DNA of 64,000 nucleotides, from NCBI GenBank assembly GCA_033398695.1, contig CM065801.1:1178001-1242000 (forward strand), written 5' to 3'. Position 1 is the first letter of the stretch. Each line of letters opens with the position of its first letter. Position numbers and translations under genes: made by a program. Positions 23,955 through 34,833 of this stretch are shown here, one piece after another. Below the pieces are notes generated by a model. It saw nothing but the letters and a program-made list of their open reading frames with translations. It had not been told where the DNA came from and searched no databases. The stretch comes from Orobanche coerulescens (taxonomy: Eukaryota > Streptophyta > Magnoliopsida > Lamiales > Orobanchaceae).

Positions 23955-24216
23955 TTCTTTTTTTTTTTTTAATTCCTTTTTTCTTTTATTTCATGTTATC
24001 TTTTAATTTATTTTTCAGGATTCTTTTTTCTTTTTTTTTTTTTCCTTTTTTTTTTTTACATTCATTCTCTTTTTTTATTTGCTTTTTTCTCTACTTTTTC
24101 CCTCTTTTTTCCTTTTATGTTATTTATGTAACGATTATTGACGGTTTCAAAGTTTGATTCATGTTAGCCGAACCCAAATCATTTTGGGACTAAGGCTTAG
24201 ATGTTGTTGTTGTTGT
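23955..24216 (+). other. LINE 3' UTR and tail
   Basis: Very T-rich sequence (runs of T and CTTTTT to about 24120), then a conserved 3' end with TTGATTCATGTTAGCC, AAATCATTTTGGGACT and a (GTT)n tail. The same terminus is found as a fragment at 124-194. Confidence 0.85.
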
Positions 24217-25077
24217 AAGGCAATTATTATTTCTATATTATTGTATATCACTGGCATTGTGATTTGGTATATAGAATAATAGTCCTTGCATTTGAGAGAG
24301 AACATTCTACTCCTTATGGAGATAAGGAGATAGGCACTAGAAGTGTTTAGAGCTCGAATGCTTAACTAGTTCGCAAGTCGATAAAACTTAACTGGGCAGT
24401 AAGTTTAGACAAGACTTGTATAACGTGTACTTTGACATGTAGAGTGCCTGTCTTCACTAACAGTTAGTGGGAGAACACGTTATAGGTATGCTAATGGGAT
24501 TAGTATACTCGAACACGACTCAACTCGATTCGGTCACATGGAAATCACTCAGGGATTGTCAATGATTGAATCGAAAGATTGTGATAGGTATACGTGGACC
24601 TTTGACTTGAGGTTTCAGTAGGAGATGTGCTTGTGACATTAAGTTAGTCATTAGAGTAGTTCGATCCAATCGCCGGTTGGTGGGGTCAACCTCGAAATGC
24701 AACTTAGTGGGCAAATAGCAGTCTCTACTGAATACCAAGATAGGATTCTTTCTCCTGTTAGTGAGCAGGTAAATGTCCTATGCGGTTAATGGCAAATAAG
24801 ATCATAAGTCTTTGGCCAAAGCATTCCAAGCTAGTTATATTTGATACACGAGAGCTCGATGATCTAAGTTTGCATTAACAAAAAGCATAGAGTCAAGTTA
24901 CAGTAGGGTTTGACTTTACCGTGACCCTAATACTTGACCGGGACATATGATTGAAGGGTTTATACGTATACGGTATTCACGATGTTGACTCAAAATGTAT
25001 TTTGATGATTATTATATTCAAAACATTTAATTGAATCAATCTCGGCTCGATAATATTTTGAAGAAGCAAAATATAGC

Positions 25078-25880
25078 TAACGCACGCTACGTATCATATC
25101 GTAGCGCACGCTATCGAGACACTCATATACAGACCAGTCAAGTCAGCTGCAGCCTACTGAAGTCGCCTGATCGTTAGCGCACGCAATCTATACAAAGTTA
25201 GCGCACGCTAAGAACCTACAGGTAGCGCACGCTACACAGTAAAAATAACGCACGCTATCGCAAGTCTCCAGAGGTCAGTGAAGTCTGGAAGGAAATCAGA
25301 AACTGGACGTTGCGCACGCTACGCATATCATATTACGTACGCTACATCATGGACATAGCGCACGTTACATATCATCTCTAGCGCACGCTACCAATATTAT
25401 GGTTTGTAGTCCAGTAGCTACTGGACTCATTTTGTCAAGGCTTTTACGTACGCTACACAAGGTAACGTACGTTAATGAAATAACTCAGTAGCGCACGCTA
25501 AAGGAAAGGTATTAGCGCACGCTAAATGGAATCTGTAGTTTACCGTTTGAATTTCAACCGTTGGAAGCAAGAGTCAATGCGCATCCGGAAAATCTGAAAA
25601 ATTGGATTTAATTAATGCTAGCGCACGCTATGCATACTTGCTAGCGCACGCTAATCATAAATTTAGCCGTTGGAAAAAGAGTCGTTGGAGAGAAAATCGG
25701 ATATTGTCAAAGTCAAGATCGAAGACTAGTTGACCAAGACGCTAGCGCACGCTACCACTTCATTACTAGCGCACGCTAGTCATAATATTTTACCGTTACA
25801 ACAGTCTGTGTAACCGTTCAGAGATTTCAAGTCAAAATTCGTTAGCGCACGCTACAAGGCACTATTAGCGCACGCTAACA
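25078..25880. repeat. Array of about 20 TAGCGCACGCTA palindromes (U3)
   Basis: About twenty dispersed 12-bp copies, for example at 25104, 25199, 25232, 25378, 25498, 25512, 25619, 25641, 25742, 25768, 25843 and 25865. The consensus is TARCGYRCGYTA: inverted half-sites TAGCG and CGCTA around a pyrimidine-purine step (CA, TA). Spacing is irregular (about 14-100 bp), so this is not a simple satellite. The array stops about 35 bp before the TATA box. Confidence 0.92.
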
Positions 25881-25915
25881 GCATGTTTTTCAGAATTTGA
25901 AGGCTGTCTCACACC

Positions 25916-25923
25916 TATAAATA
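25916..25923 (+). promoter_or_regulatory. TATA box of the Copia-2 5' LTR
   Basis: TATAAATA just downstream of the palindrome array; the same box is kept in the 3' LTR at 34216-34223. Confidence 0.7.
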
Positions 25924-26540
25924 CCCGAAGGACTTGGGTATCAAACACACAACTTCAAGCATTCAAGCATACAAGCATACAAGCAATCAAAGCATTCTTG
26001 AGCTCAGATTTATATATTTTACTGCACTACAAGTTGTGAGAAAAGAAAGATACAAGAGCGATTTCAATTGTAATATCCATTATTCTTTGTATTCTTTCAT
26101 TTGGTTGTAAGTGTTGCATCACTTACACTTGAGCGAAAAAGAAACGAATCAAGAGTCACTAATCCGGTGTTATTAGGATCTTTGATCCGGCATTGTTAGG
26201 ATTATACTCCCATATTCGTATAGTTAGGATTATCTAGTTCCTATAGAACACTAGATAAATAATAATCTATATTGAGGGAAAGGTTGAGCTTGGACCGATA
26301 GAAGACAAGCGGATTGTAACGGTTGCAAACTCGGACCGATAGAAGACGAGTTAAGGTTGTGGTTTTTCTTAAGCCAATAGAAAAAGAAAGTCGGAGAGAG
26401 GACGTAGGCAAGTTGCCGAACCTCTATAAATTCTTGAGTCTTTAAATTCCGTACTATTTTCTTTTTATTTGCAAGAAATTTCGGTATTCCGCATCACCAC
26501 TATTCAACCCCCCTTCTAGTGGTGAATTTATCTCTTCAGT

Positions 26541-26552
26541 TGGTATCGGAGC
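26541..26552 (+). other. Primer-binding site of Copia-2
   Basis: TGGTATCGGAGC two bases after the 5' LTR; same variant Met-tRNA site as in Copia-1. Confidence 0.87.
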
Positions 26553-26599
26553 GGGTCTCTTTTTAAAGGTTTAACCACCTAAGAGAAAAAGATCCGCAA

Positions 26600-28312
26600 A
26601 TGGCACTTCTTGGCCAAATTGAAGGAAATGCTCTCAACCGTCCTCCCTTCTTCGACGGTTCCAATTTCATGACGTGGAAAAAGAAGATGGTGATCTTCGT
26701 TCAAGCCTACGATATTGAAATCTGGAAAGTCATTGCTCTCGGTCCTAAACTTGCTAAGAAAGAAGATGGATCGTTGAAAAAGATCGAAGAATTCAACGAT
26801 GAGGATTGGAGAAACACGCATGTCAACTCCCGAGCTACTCAGCTCCTCTATTGCGCTCTCAATCCCGAAGAACTTAATAGGATATCGTCCTATGAAAGTG
26901 CAAAAGAAATTTGGGAAATTCTCGAAGTCACTCACGAGGGAACCACTCAAGTCAAGGAAACCAAAATTAATATGTTACTCCATGACTACGAATTATTTTC
27001 CATGAAAGACGAGGAAACGATCACAAATATGTTGGATCGATTTTCGGCTATAACAAACGGTCTTGCATCTTTCGGAAAGCCTATATCGAGCAGCGACAAA
27101 GCTAAGAAAATTCTTCGATCGTTGCCACGAGAATGGGATGCCACGGTCACCGCGATCATGGAATCCAAGGATCTCAACAAGCTCGAATTTAGTGCCCTCA
27201 TCGGGTCACTCATCAACTATGAGATCGTTCTCAAGTCTAGAGGCACAAAACCAAAGCCTCGGGAAAGAGTAGTCGCATTCAATGTTGATAGCGACGTTGA
27301 GGAAGATGTTGCCGAAGATGAAGACGACGAGGAACTCGCTCTTTATGCCAAAAACTTTAGAAGGTACAAAAACCTAATTCAAAAGAGGCGAAGCTTTCTT
27401 GGTCGGGATGGCAAACCGGAGCAAAAGAAGAGTGGCTACACTCCTATCAAGAAGTTCGACAATAATTGTCGGAAATGTGGTCAAGCCGGTCATTATGCCA
27501 AAGAATGCCGAGGATCCTCTTCAAAACCGCAAATGGAAAGATTCAAAAAGAAGGAGGTTCTAGTCGCTTCTTGGAGTGATGACGAGGAGGAGATCGAAAG
27601 ATCTCTAGACGCAAATCTTGCATTCATGGCCCTCGACTCCGAAAGCAATATCGAGGTAAGCTCTAAACTCAATGATGACGAATATGACTCTTTTGATTTT
27701 TGTGATTCACAAGAAGTTCATCAAGATGATGAGTTGAGTGCGTTTGAATCGTTAAATACGGAGTATGACGAGATGGTCAAGTTAAATATATCTTTAAAGA
27801 GAAAAATAAAATCTCTAGAACTCGAAAACTCCTCGCTTCAAAACAAGGGCAAAACTATTGAGACCGACCATACTTCATGTCTTGAAAAAGAAAATGTTTT
27901 GAAAATTGAGCTAACAAAAACTCAAAAGGAGCTAAAATATATTTTGAACAAATTTACTCTCGGAAACGAGAAATTTGAAAGGCTCCTATCTATTCAAAAA
28001 TCGCCCTTGCTCAAACACGGTCTTGGTTTCGACCCTTTTAAACGGGAACAATCCCTTATCAACCTTGACAAAATAAAGAAAACCGAAACCGAGAACTCAA
28101 AAGATCCGCTCAAACGAGTTCACAATGTTAATATTCATTCAAAGTTAAGAACTATCAAAGTTAAGCAAATATGGGTTCCGAAAGGGACGATTGTTCCGAA
28201 TGCTATAAGCATAGTTAACTTTGGAGGACCCAAACGGGCTTGGGTACCGAAACAACCGAGAAATTCTACTTTTGTAGGTACCGGCACCAAGGAAAAACAA
28301 GTGGTACATTGA
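26600..28312 (+). CDS. Copia-2 Gag
   Basis: 570 residues, uninterrupted. The N-terminal half is a plant copia gag ([50 protein letters not shown]). An acidic linker follows, then a CX2CX4HX4C zinc knuckle ([14 protein letters not shown], about residue 290). The C-terminal third is Lys/Glu-rich with coiled-coil character ([20 protein letters not shown]). It forms the virus-like particle and binds element RNA. The start at 26600 lies 47 bp after the primer-binding site. The ORF ends exactly where protease begins in the +1 frame (WYIDSG at 28302), so Gag and Pol are out of frame here. Confidence 0.92.
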   Translation: MALLGQIEGNALNRPPFFDGSNFMTWKKKMVIFVQAYDIEIWKVIALGPKLAKKEDGSLKKIEEFNDEDWRNTHVNSRATQLLYCALNPEELNRISSYESAKEIWEILEVTHEGTTQVKETKINMLLHDYELFSMKDEETITNMLDRFSAITNGLASFGKPISSSDKAKKILRSLPREWDATVTAIMESKDLNKLEFSALIGSLINYEIVLKSRGTKPKPRERVVAFNVDSDVEEDVAEDEDDEELALYAKNFRRYKNLIQKRRSFLGRDGKPEQKKSGYTPIKKFDNNCRKCGQAGHYAKECRGSSSKPQMERFKKKEVLVASWSDDEEEIERSLDANLAFMALDSESNIEVSSKLNDDEYDSFDFCDSQEVHQDDELSAFESLNTEYDEMVKLNISLKRKIKSLELENSSLQNKGKTIETDHTSCLEKENVLKIELTKTQKELKYILNKFTLGNEKFERLLSIQKSPLLKHGLGFDPFKREQSLINLDKIKKTETENSKDPLKRVHNVNIHSKLRTIKVKQIWVPKGTIVPNAISIVNFGGPKRAWVPKQPRNSTFVGTGTKEKQVVH

Positions 28313-31300
28313 TAGCGGATGCTCAAGGCACATGTGCGGCTCCGAGGACTTATTTGAAGACCTCGAATATCAAGATCAAGGACATGTGACCTTTGGAGAC
28401 AATCAAAAGGGAAAAATCAAAGGAATCGGCAAAGTCGGTAAGGAACCTTCTCCTTCTATCAACAAAGTACTATTTGTTGAAGGTTTGCATCATAATCTCC
28501 TTAGCGTTTCGCAACTTTGTGATGAAGGTTTTAAAATTCTATTTGAGCAAACGCATTGCACGGCATTTAGAAATAATAAAATTGCATTCATTGGTTTGAG
28601 ATGTGGAAACATCTATATTGTCGATCTTAATGATAAGAGTTCTTTCAATGAAAAATGCCTTATTACCTTGGATGACAATGCATATTTATGGCATCGTAAA
28701 TTGGGGCATACTTCTCTACCTATTATTTCTATTTTATCTAGACACGACCTTGTTCGTGGATTGCCCAAACTCAAATTCGATAGAAAACATTTGTGTGAAT
28801 CATGCATTAAAGGGAAACATACTCGAGAATCGTTTAAACCAAAATTCGAGGTCTCCACTAGACGAGTTCTTGAACTCGTGCATATGGATTTGATTGGACC
28901 ATCTAGACATGTTAGTTTAAATGGTAAACTTTATACTTTGGTTATTGTTGATGACTTCTCTCGATTTACTTGGGTTAGATTTTTAGCTCATAAAGATGAT
29001 GCATTTTCCGAGTTTTCTAAATGGTGTCGTTTGGTATCAAACGAGAAAAACCTCTCCATAATCTCTATTCGTACCGATCACGGAGGTGAATTTGATTGCA
29101 CCCCGTTTGAACTTTTATGTGACAAATACGGTATTAATCACAATTTTTCGGCTCCTAGAACGCCTCAACAAAATGGAGTTGTTGAAAGGAAAAACCGATC
29201 TTTGGAAGAAATGTCAAGGACAATGCTAAATGAATACTCTCTTCCACGATATTTTTGGGCCGAAGCAATTTTTACGGCATGTTATGTGATTAACCGAGTT
29301 CACGTTCGTAGAACTCATCTTAAAACTCCGTATGAATTATGGAAGGGCAAAAAACCCAATATTGCTTACTTTCATCCTTTTGGTTGCAATGTATTTATTT
29401 TGAACAATGGCAAGGATAACTTGGGCAAGTTTGATGCCAAATCCGACTCCGGAATTTTTCTTGGCTATTGTACTAATAGCAAAGCATATCGTGTGTATAA
29501 TATTAGAACGAATAAATTTGAAGAATCCATACATGTTAAATTCAATGATATGATCTTACCCCCGAGAAAGGTAGAATATTTTGATGATGCAGGTATCTTT
29601 CCGGATCCCTCTCCCGAAGTGAAGAAAATTTCGGAAATCGAAACGAACACAATCGTTGATTTACCGAAAGATTGGAGGCACATCAAAGACCATCCGAAGG
29701 ATCTCGTGATCGGAAACATTGAAGACGGTGTTCAAACCCGAAGGAGGACCACCGAATTTATGGCTCATTGTGCTTTTGTATCCGAAATAGTTCCCAAAAA
29801 TATATCCGAAGCTCTCGATGATGAAAGTTGGGTGATGGCAATGCAAGAGGAGCTTGTGCAATTCAAGCACAATAATGTATGGAATTTAGTTCCCGCGCCT
29901 AAAGATAAAACAATTATCGGAACTAAATGGGTGCATAAAATCAAGAGTGACGAAGACGGCTATCCTATTCGAAATAAATCTCGTTTGGTCGCCCAAGGAT
30001 ATAATCAAGAAGAAGGTCTTGATTACGAAGAAAGTTTTGCTCCCGTGGCTCGACTCGAAGCCATTCGATTGCTTTGTGCATTTGCCGCCCATAAGAAGAT
30101 TAAACTATTTCAAATGGATGTCAAAAGTGCATTCTTGAATGGTTTCATTCAAGAAGAAGTCTACGTCAAGCAACCTCCCGGTTTTGAAGACCATCATTTT
30201 CCGGATCATGTCTACAAGCTCAATAAGGCACTTTACGGGTTGAAGCAAGCACCCCGAGCATGGTATGATCGTTTAAGTCAATTTCTAATAGCTAATGACT
30301 ATAAAAGAGGCAAAGTCGATAATACCTTGTTTGTTAAAATACTAAATGATGATATACTTGTTTGCCAAATTTACGTTGATGACATTGTTTTTGGAGCTAC
30401 TAATGAATCCTTGTGCCAAGATTTTTCTAATCTTATGAAAGGAGAATTCGAAATGAGTATGATGGGAGAATTAACGTTCTTCCTCGGGCTTCAAATCAAA
30501 CAATGCGAAGATGGAATTTTTATTCATCAAACGAAGTACTCAAACGATCTTCTCAAGAAATTGATATGGAAAATAGCAAGGTGATATCTACACCAATGTC
30601 GTCATCATTAAAGCTTGAGAAAGATGAAAATGGCAAATCCGTAGATCAAAAATTATATCGAGGTATGATCGGATCTTTGCTATATTTGACTGCATCTAGG
30701 CCAGATATAATATTTGCTACGTGTCTATGTGCTCGATTCCAAGCTAATCCCAAGGAATCACATTTAATTGCTTGTAAACGCATTTTTCGCTATTTGAAAG
30801 GAACTATTGGACTAGGTCTATGGTATCCTTCTTGCTTGGACTTTAATTTAATTGCCTATAGTGATGCCGATTTCGGCGGATGCAAAATTGACAAAAAGAG
30901 TACTAGTGGTACATGTCATTTTGTTGGATCTTGTTTAATATCTTGGGGAAGTAAAAAGCAAACCAGCGTAGCATTATCTACAGCTGAGGCCGAATAAGTC
31001 GCTGCAGGGAGCGCCTATGCTCAAGTGCTATGGATTAAAAATCAACTACGCGACTACGGCATTCATTTTGAAATACCCCTATCTTATGTGATAACACTAG
31101 TGCTATTAATTTGAGCAAAAATCCTGTTTTGCACAGTCGAACCAAGCATATAGATATTAGACATCATTTTTTACGTGATCATGTTCAAAAGAAAGACATC
31201 TGTTTAATTTTTGTCGGGACGAAGGATCAACTTGCTGACATCTTTACAAAACCTCTTCCCGAAGAATCTTTTAATTCCATTCGTTTACAACTTGGCATGG

Positions 31301-31320
31301 GACATGTAGACAACTTTTGA
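28302..31320 (+). pseudogene. Copia-2 pol (protease, integrase, reverse transcriptase, RNase H)
   Basis: Protease is recognised by [12 protein letters not shown] at its start. A GAG-pre-integrase HHCC region (WHRKLGHTS...CESCIKGKH) follows. The integrase core carries its D,D,E ([26 protein letters not shown]) at about residues 185, 248 and 282 counted from 28332. Reverse transcriptase ([17 protein letters not shown], active site YVDDIVFGA) continues to 30584. The frame then shifts near 30560. The next segment (to 30997) holds the RT thumb and RNase H start (SRPDIIFATCLCARFQANPK, SDADFGGCKIDKKST) and stops at STAEAE. The end of RNase H (31111-31320: LHSRTKHIDIRHHFLRDHV, DQLADIFTKPLP) is in yet another frame. 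Domains are otherwise well preserved. Confidence 0.92.
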
Positions 31321-31365
31321 AATAAGCTTACTACTCAAAACATCAAAATCCTTGATTCAGATCAC

Positions 31366-31610
31366 TCGCTAGCGCGCGCTAGCTTCATATTCATAACGCG
31401 CGCTAAAATCTGCATTCGATAACGTACGCTAAACTCTACCTTCTAGCGTACGCTAATTAAAGTTTTCGAATTCCACCGGGCCGATCGAGTAAGTCTCTTT
31501 TTTCAGCCTAACGTACGCTAACCTTCTAAAACCTAGCGTACGCTAATTTAAACTTCGCTGACTATATATATGCCATACAACCCTAAAACACAACACACTC
31601 TCTAACGCAC
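31366..31610. repeat. Palindrome array after pol
   Basis: Seven or so copies of the same motif family, here mostly TAGCGTACGCTA, AACGCGCGCTA and TAGCGCGCGCTA, lie between the end of RNase H and the third ORF of Copia-2. The central step is TA or CG more often than CA, unlike the LTR arrays. Confidence 0.85.
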
Positions 31611-31681
31611 GCAATCGACTTCCCTCTTGCAAAAACCCTAGCCGCAAATCGATCCCTCCAACTTCAATCCCTTCTCCGATC

Positions 31682-32590
31682 ATGTCGAGCAAGAATCGCA
31701 CTGCCATGGGAAAGCAATATAACAATCTTAAACGACCTCTCAATGCCCAATTTGATGCGGATCGGTTCATCTCCGCCACTGCCTCGAGAGTGTTCTTTGA
31801 CATACTCCCTCAAGAACACATCACCGATTGCTACTTCTTCAATCTCTTAAGTCTCGAACGGGTAAACGTTAATATCTCCAATTTCTTCTCCTCACTCGGT
31901 ATTTCTCGTTTTGTCGAGTGCAAAAATCCTATCTTCCCTGAACTCGTCCGAGAGTTTTATGCTAATCTTCATGTGGCCGAAAATGAAGGGTCTTGACCAC
32001 TTGTGTTAGGAAGTCTTGTCGGAGGTACTCGGGTTAAAGTCTCTTCCGATGTTTTGTATCAAATTTTTGGTTTACCCGAGGATGGTTTTATTTGCCTTTG
32101 GAAAATCCACGGCGATGATAATGAAATTGGTGAAATTGATGTGAAAGAGTTTGAGCTCGAAGGCCGTTATCGACATAACGGACGATTTTTTTGAAAACAA
32201 TGACTTTGGAATCAATATTCTTTGCTTTTGGTAGCCCTCACGAAATGCCTTATGCCAAAGGTTAATTCGCGGCACAAGCTAGTGGCGTGGACAAGCAAGT
32301 GGTGTACCGCGTTCTCAACGACGATAAAGTAAATTTCTCCGACATCATCATCGGTTGGATGAAGGTGAAGGGAGATTTGTTTCGGTCGAAAAACTACGCC
32401 ACTCGTTCGCAAAGGCCGATGCCTTATGGCTCAATCCTGTCGGCCATTTTTAGTTTTCATCAAGTCGACTTGTCGAAGGACAAAGCGATCCCGTCTCCCT
32501 CGGACATGAGATCTCGGACGCTTCACTCAAAGCTATGCACTACGTCCAGGACGATCAACGAGGTGGATTCTCTTTCCGTACCTACGCGAT
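31682..32590 (+). pseudogene. Copia-2 third ORF (unidentified, broken)
   Basis: A start at 31682 opens 104 residues with ATASRVFFDILPQEHITDCY and FPELVREFYANLHVAENEGS, then a TGA. The next segment (32003-32194) continues in phase with VSSDVLYQIFGLPEDGF, and a third (32287-32592) holds VNFSDIIIGWMKVKGDLFR. The LVREFYANL...IFGLPEDG pattern recalls the putative plant transposon protein domain found in several plant retroelements. No signal peptide or transmembrane segment is visible, so an envelope role is not supported. It lies where SIRE-type elements have an extra ORF. The role is unknown. Confidence 0.6.
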
Positions 32591-33292
32591 GATGACCAAG
32601 TAGAGAAAGGGTCACGGATACCACTGCGAGAAGAAAAGATCACTCGTCGGGGACCTCACACCCTTCGAGAAATGCAGACTGGGAATTAAATGCGGAAACC
32701 TACATCGAAAGGAAAACGCCGATGAGAAATGTGGTGACGGAGGAAGAGGAGAGTGATCTGTGCTCGGATGCGGGGCATCGAGACTTCACACGCCGAGATA
32801 CGAGAGGATTTTCGGGCTCTGCGTTCGGAAGTCGGGAAGTGCGTTGAAGTCAGGAAGTGCGTTGAAGTCGGGAAGTTCGTGGGCTGTTATCCGAGTTCAT
32901 TCGCTTCACACCCCTCGTTCCCTTTCCCTTCGTCCTCCTCGATCCTTAGATTTGATGATCTTTGATGTTTGATGTAGAAACTTGTTGTTCGAATAATCTA
33001 TATGTCGTTTGTCATGAAAACTCGTTGTATTTCTGCATTTTATCTTAATGAAATTCGCATTTCTTAATTTGGCATTTGTTTACAAGTATTATTCTTGTTG
33101 TTTACTATTGATTGCACCTTGAATAAATTTCGTTAATATTTAATAACGCAACAATTCGGGGAGTTCCTTTTGTTTATGTCAAAAGGGGAGAATACTCAAA
33201 ACGAAAATCTACTAATATATCGAACAAGTTTATCTTGATTGAATCATTTCAAAATGTTTTTGCAGTACTAATTAAATGTTTTGACATCATCA

Positions 33293-33303
33293 AAAGGGGA
33301 GAT
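33293..33303 (+). other. Polypurine tract of Copia-2
   Basis: AAAGGGGAGAT directly before TGTTGACTC of the 3' LTR. A second AAAGGGGAGA lies upstream at about 33182-33191. Confidence 0.87.
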
Positions 33304-34833
33304 TGTTGACTCAAAATGTATTTTGATGATTATTATATTCAAAACATTTAATTGAATCAATCTCGGCTCGATAATATTTTGAAGAAGCAAAATATAGCTA
33401 ACGCATGCGCTACGTATCATATCGTAGCGCACGCTATCGAGACACTCATATACGAGACCCGATCAAGTCACCGACTCATCAAGTCGCACATCGTTAGCGC
33501 CGCAATCTATACAAAGTTAGCGCACGCTAAGAACCTACGAGTAGCGCCGCGCTACGGTAAAAATAACGCGCTATCGCAAGTCTCCAGAGGTCGATGAAGT
33601 CGGAAGGAAATCGAAGCGGGCGTTGCGCACGCTACGCATATCATATTACGACGCTACATCATGGACATAGCGCCGCGTTACATATCATCTCTAGCGCACG
33701 CTACCAATATTATGGTTTGTAGTCCGGTAGCTCGGACTCATTTTGTCAAGGCTTTTACGTCGCTACACAAGGTAACGTCGTTAATGAAATAACTTCGATG
33801 CGCACGCTAAAGGAAAGGTATTAGCGCACGCTAAATGGAATCTGCGATTCTGTTTGAATTTCAACCGTTGGAAGCAAGAGTCAATGCAGATCCGGAAAAT
33901 CTGGAAAAATTGGATTTAATTAATGCTAGCGCACGCTATGCATACTTGCTAAGCGCACGCTAATCATAAATTTAGCCGTTGGAAAAGAGTCGTTGGAGAG
34001 AAAATCGGATATTGTCAAAGTCAAGATCGAAGACTAGTTGACCAAGACGCTAGCGCACGCTACCACTTCATTACTAGCGCACGCTAGTCATAATATTTTA
34101 CCGTTACAACGATGTGACCGTTCGGAGATTTCAAGTCAAAATTCGTTAGCGCACGCTACAAGGCACTATTAGCGCACGCTAACGGCATGTTTTTAATTTG
34201 AAGGCATCTCACACCTATAAATACCGAAGGACTTGGGTATCAAACACACAACTTCAAGCATTCAAGCATACAAGCATACAAGCAATCAAAGCATTCTTGA
34301 GCTCGGTTATATATTTTCTTGCACTACAAGTTGTGAGAAAAGAAAGATACAAGAGCGATTTCAATTGTAATCTCCGTTATGCTTTGTATTCTTTCATTTG
34401 GTTGTAAGTGTTGCATCACGTACACTTGAGCGAAGAAAGCGAATCAAGAGTCACTAATCCGGTGTTATTAGGATCTTTGATCCGGCATTGTTAGCATTAT
34501 ACTCCCATATTCGTATAGTTAGGATTATCTAGTTCCTATAGAACACTAGATAAACAATCATCTATATTGAGGGAAAGGTTGAGCTTGGACCGATAGAAGA
34601 CAAGCGGATTGTAACGGTTGCAAACTCGGACCGATAGAAGACGAGTTAAGGTTGTGGTTTTTCTTAAGCCAATAGAAAAAGAAAGTCGGAGAGAGGACGT
34701 AGGCAAGTTGCCGAACCTCTATAAATTCTTGAGTCTTTAAATTCCGCACTATTTTCTTTTTATTTGCAAGAAATTTCGGTATTCCGCATCACCACTATTC
34801 AACCCCCCTTCTAGTGGTGAATTTATCTCTTCA
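33304..34833 (+). repeat. 3' LTR of Copia-2
   Basis: 1530 bp, homologous to 24983-26538 end to end. It differs by many small changes in U3, concentrated at CAG, CTG, GTAC and some GCAC words, whereas the region downstream of the TATA box is almost identical. See the finding on this pattern. Confidence 0.92.
33396..34182. repeat. TAGCGCACGCTA array in the 3' LTR (partly eroded)
   Basis: The same copies as in the 5' LTR in the same order. Several are altered, for example TAGCGCCGCGCTA, TAACGCGCTA and ACGTCGCTA. Copies in the downstream half (33930-34182) are unchanged. Confidence 0.88.

Larger units (their letters stand above)
20669..24216 (+). mobile_element. RTE-type LINE retrotransposon, near full length
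   Basis: 3548 bp flanked by an 18-bp duplication AAGGCAATTATTATTTCT (20651-20668 and 24217-24234). It encodes an apurinic-type endonuclease followed by reverse transcriptase and ends in a short (GTT)n tail instead of poly-A, which is typical of the RTE clade. No ribonuclease H domain is seen. The coding region is broken by about three frameshifts. It lies in the 3' LTR of Copia-1, so it is younger than Copia-1. Confidence 0.93.
24983..26538 (+). repeat. 5' LTR of Copia-2
   Basis: 1556 bp. U3 is dominated by TAGCGCACGCTA-type motifs (25078-25880). A TATA box follows at 25916 and the probable transcript start shortly after. The 3' partner is at 33304-34833. Confidence 0.93.
24983..34833 (+). 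mobile_element. Copia-2: Ty1/copia retrotransposon with palindrome-rich LTRs
   Basis: 9851 bp, TGTTGACTC...TCTCTTCA, TSD CACGA (24978-24982 and 34834-34838). Order: 5' LTR, primer-binding site, gag, pol (protease-integrase-RT-RNase H), an additional third ORF region, polypurine tract, 3' LTR. The extra ORF between RNase H and the 3' LTR is a layout also known from SIRE/Maximus-type copia elements, although its protein does not look like an envelope. LTRs and the region after pol carry many TARCGYRCGYTA palindromes. Inserted in the 3' LTR of Copia-1. Confidence 0.93.

Noticed and set aside
25078..25880. CRISPR-like array
   Set aside because: Spacing is irregular, repeats are 12 bp, the sequence lies in a plant LTR, and there are no cas genes.
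31682..32590. Retroviral-type envelope gene in Copia-2
   Set aside because: No signal peptide, transmembrane helix or coiled-coil envelope features can be seen.
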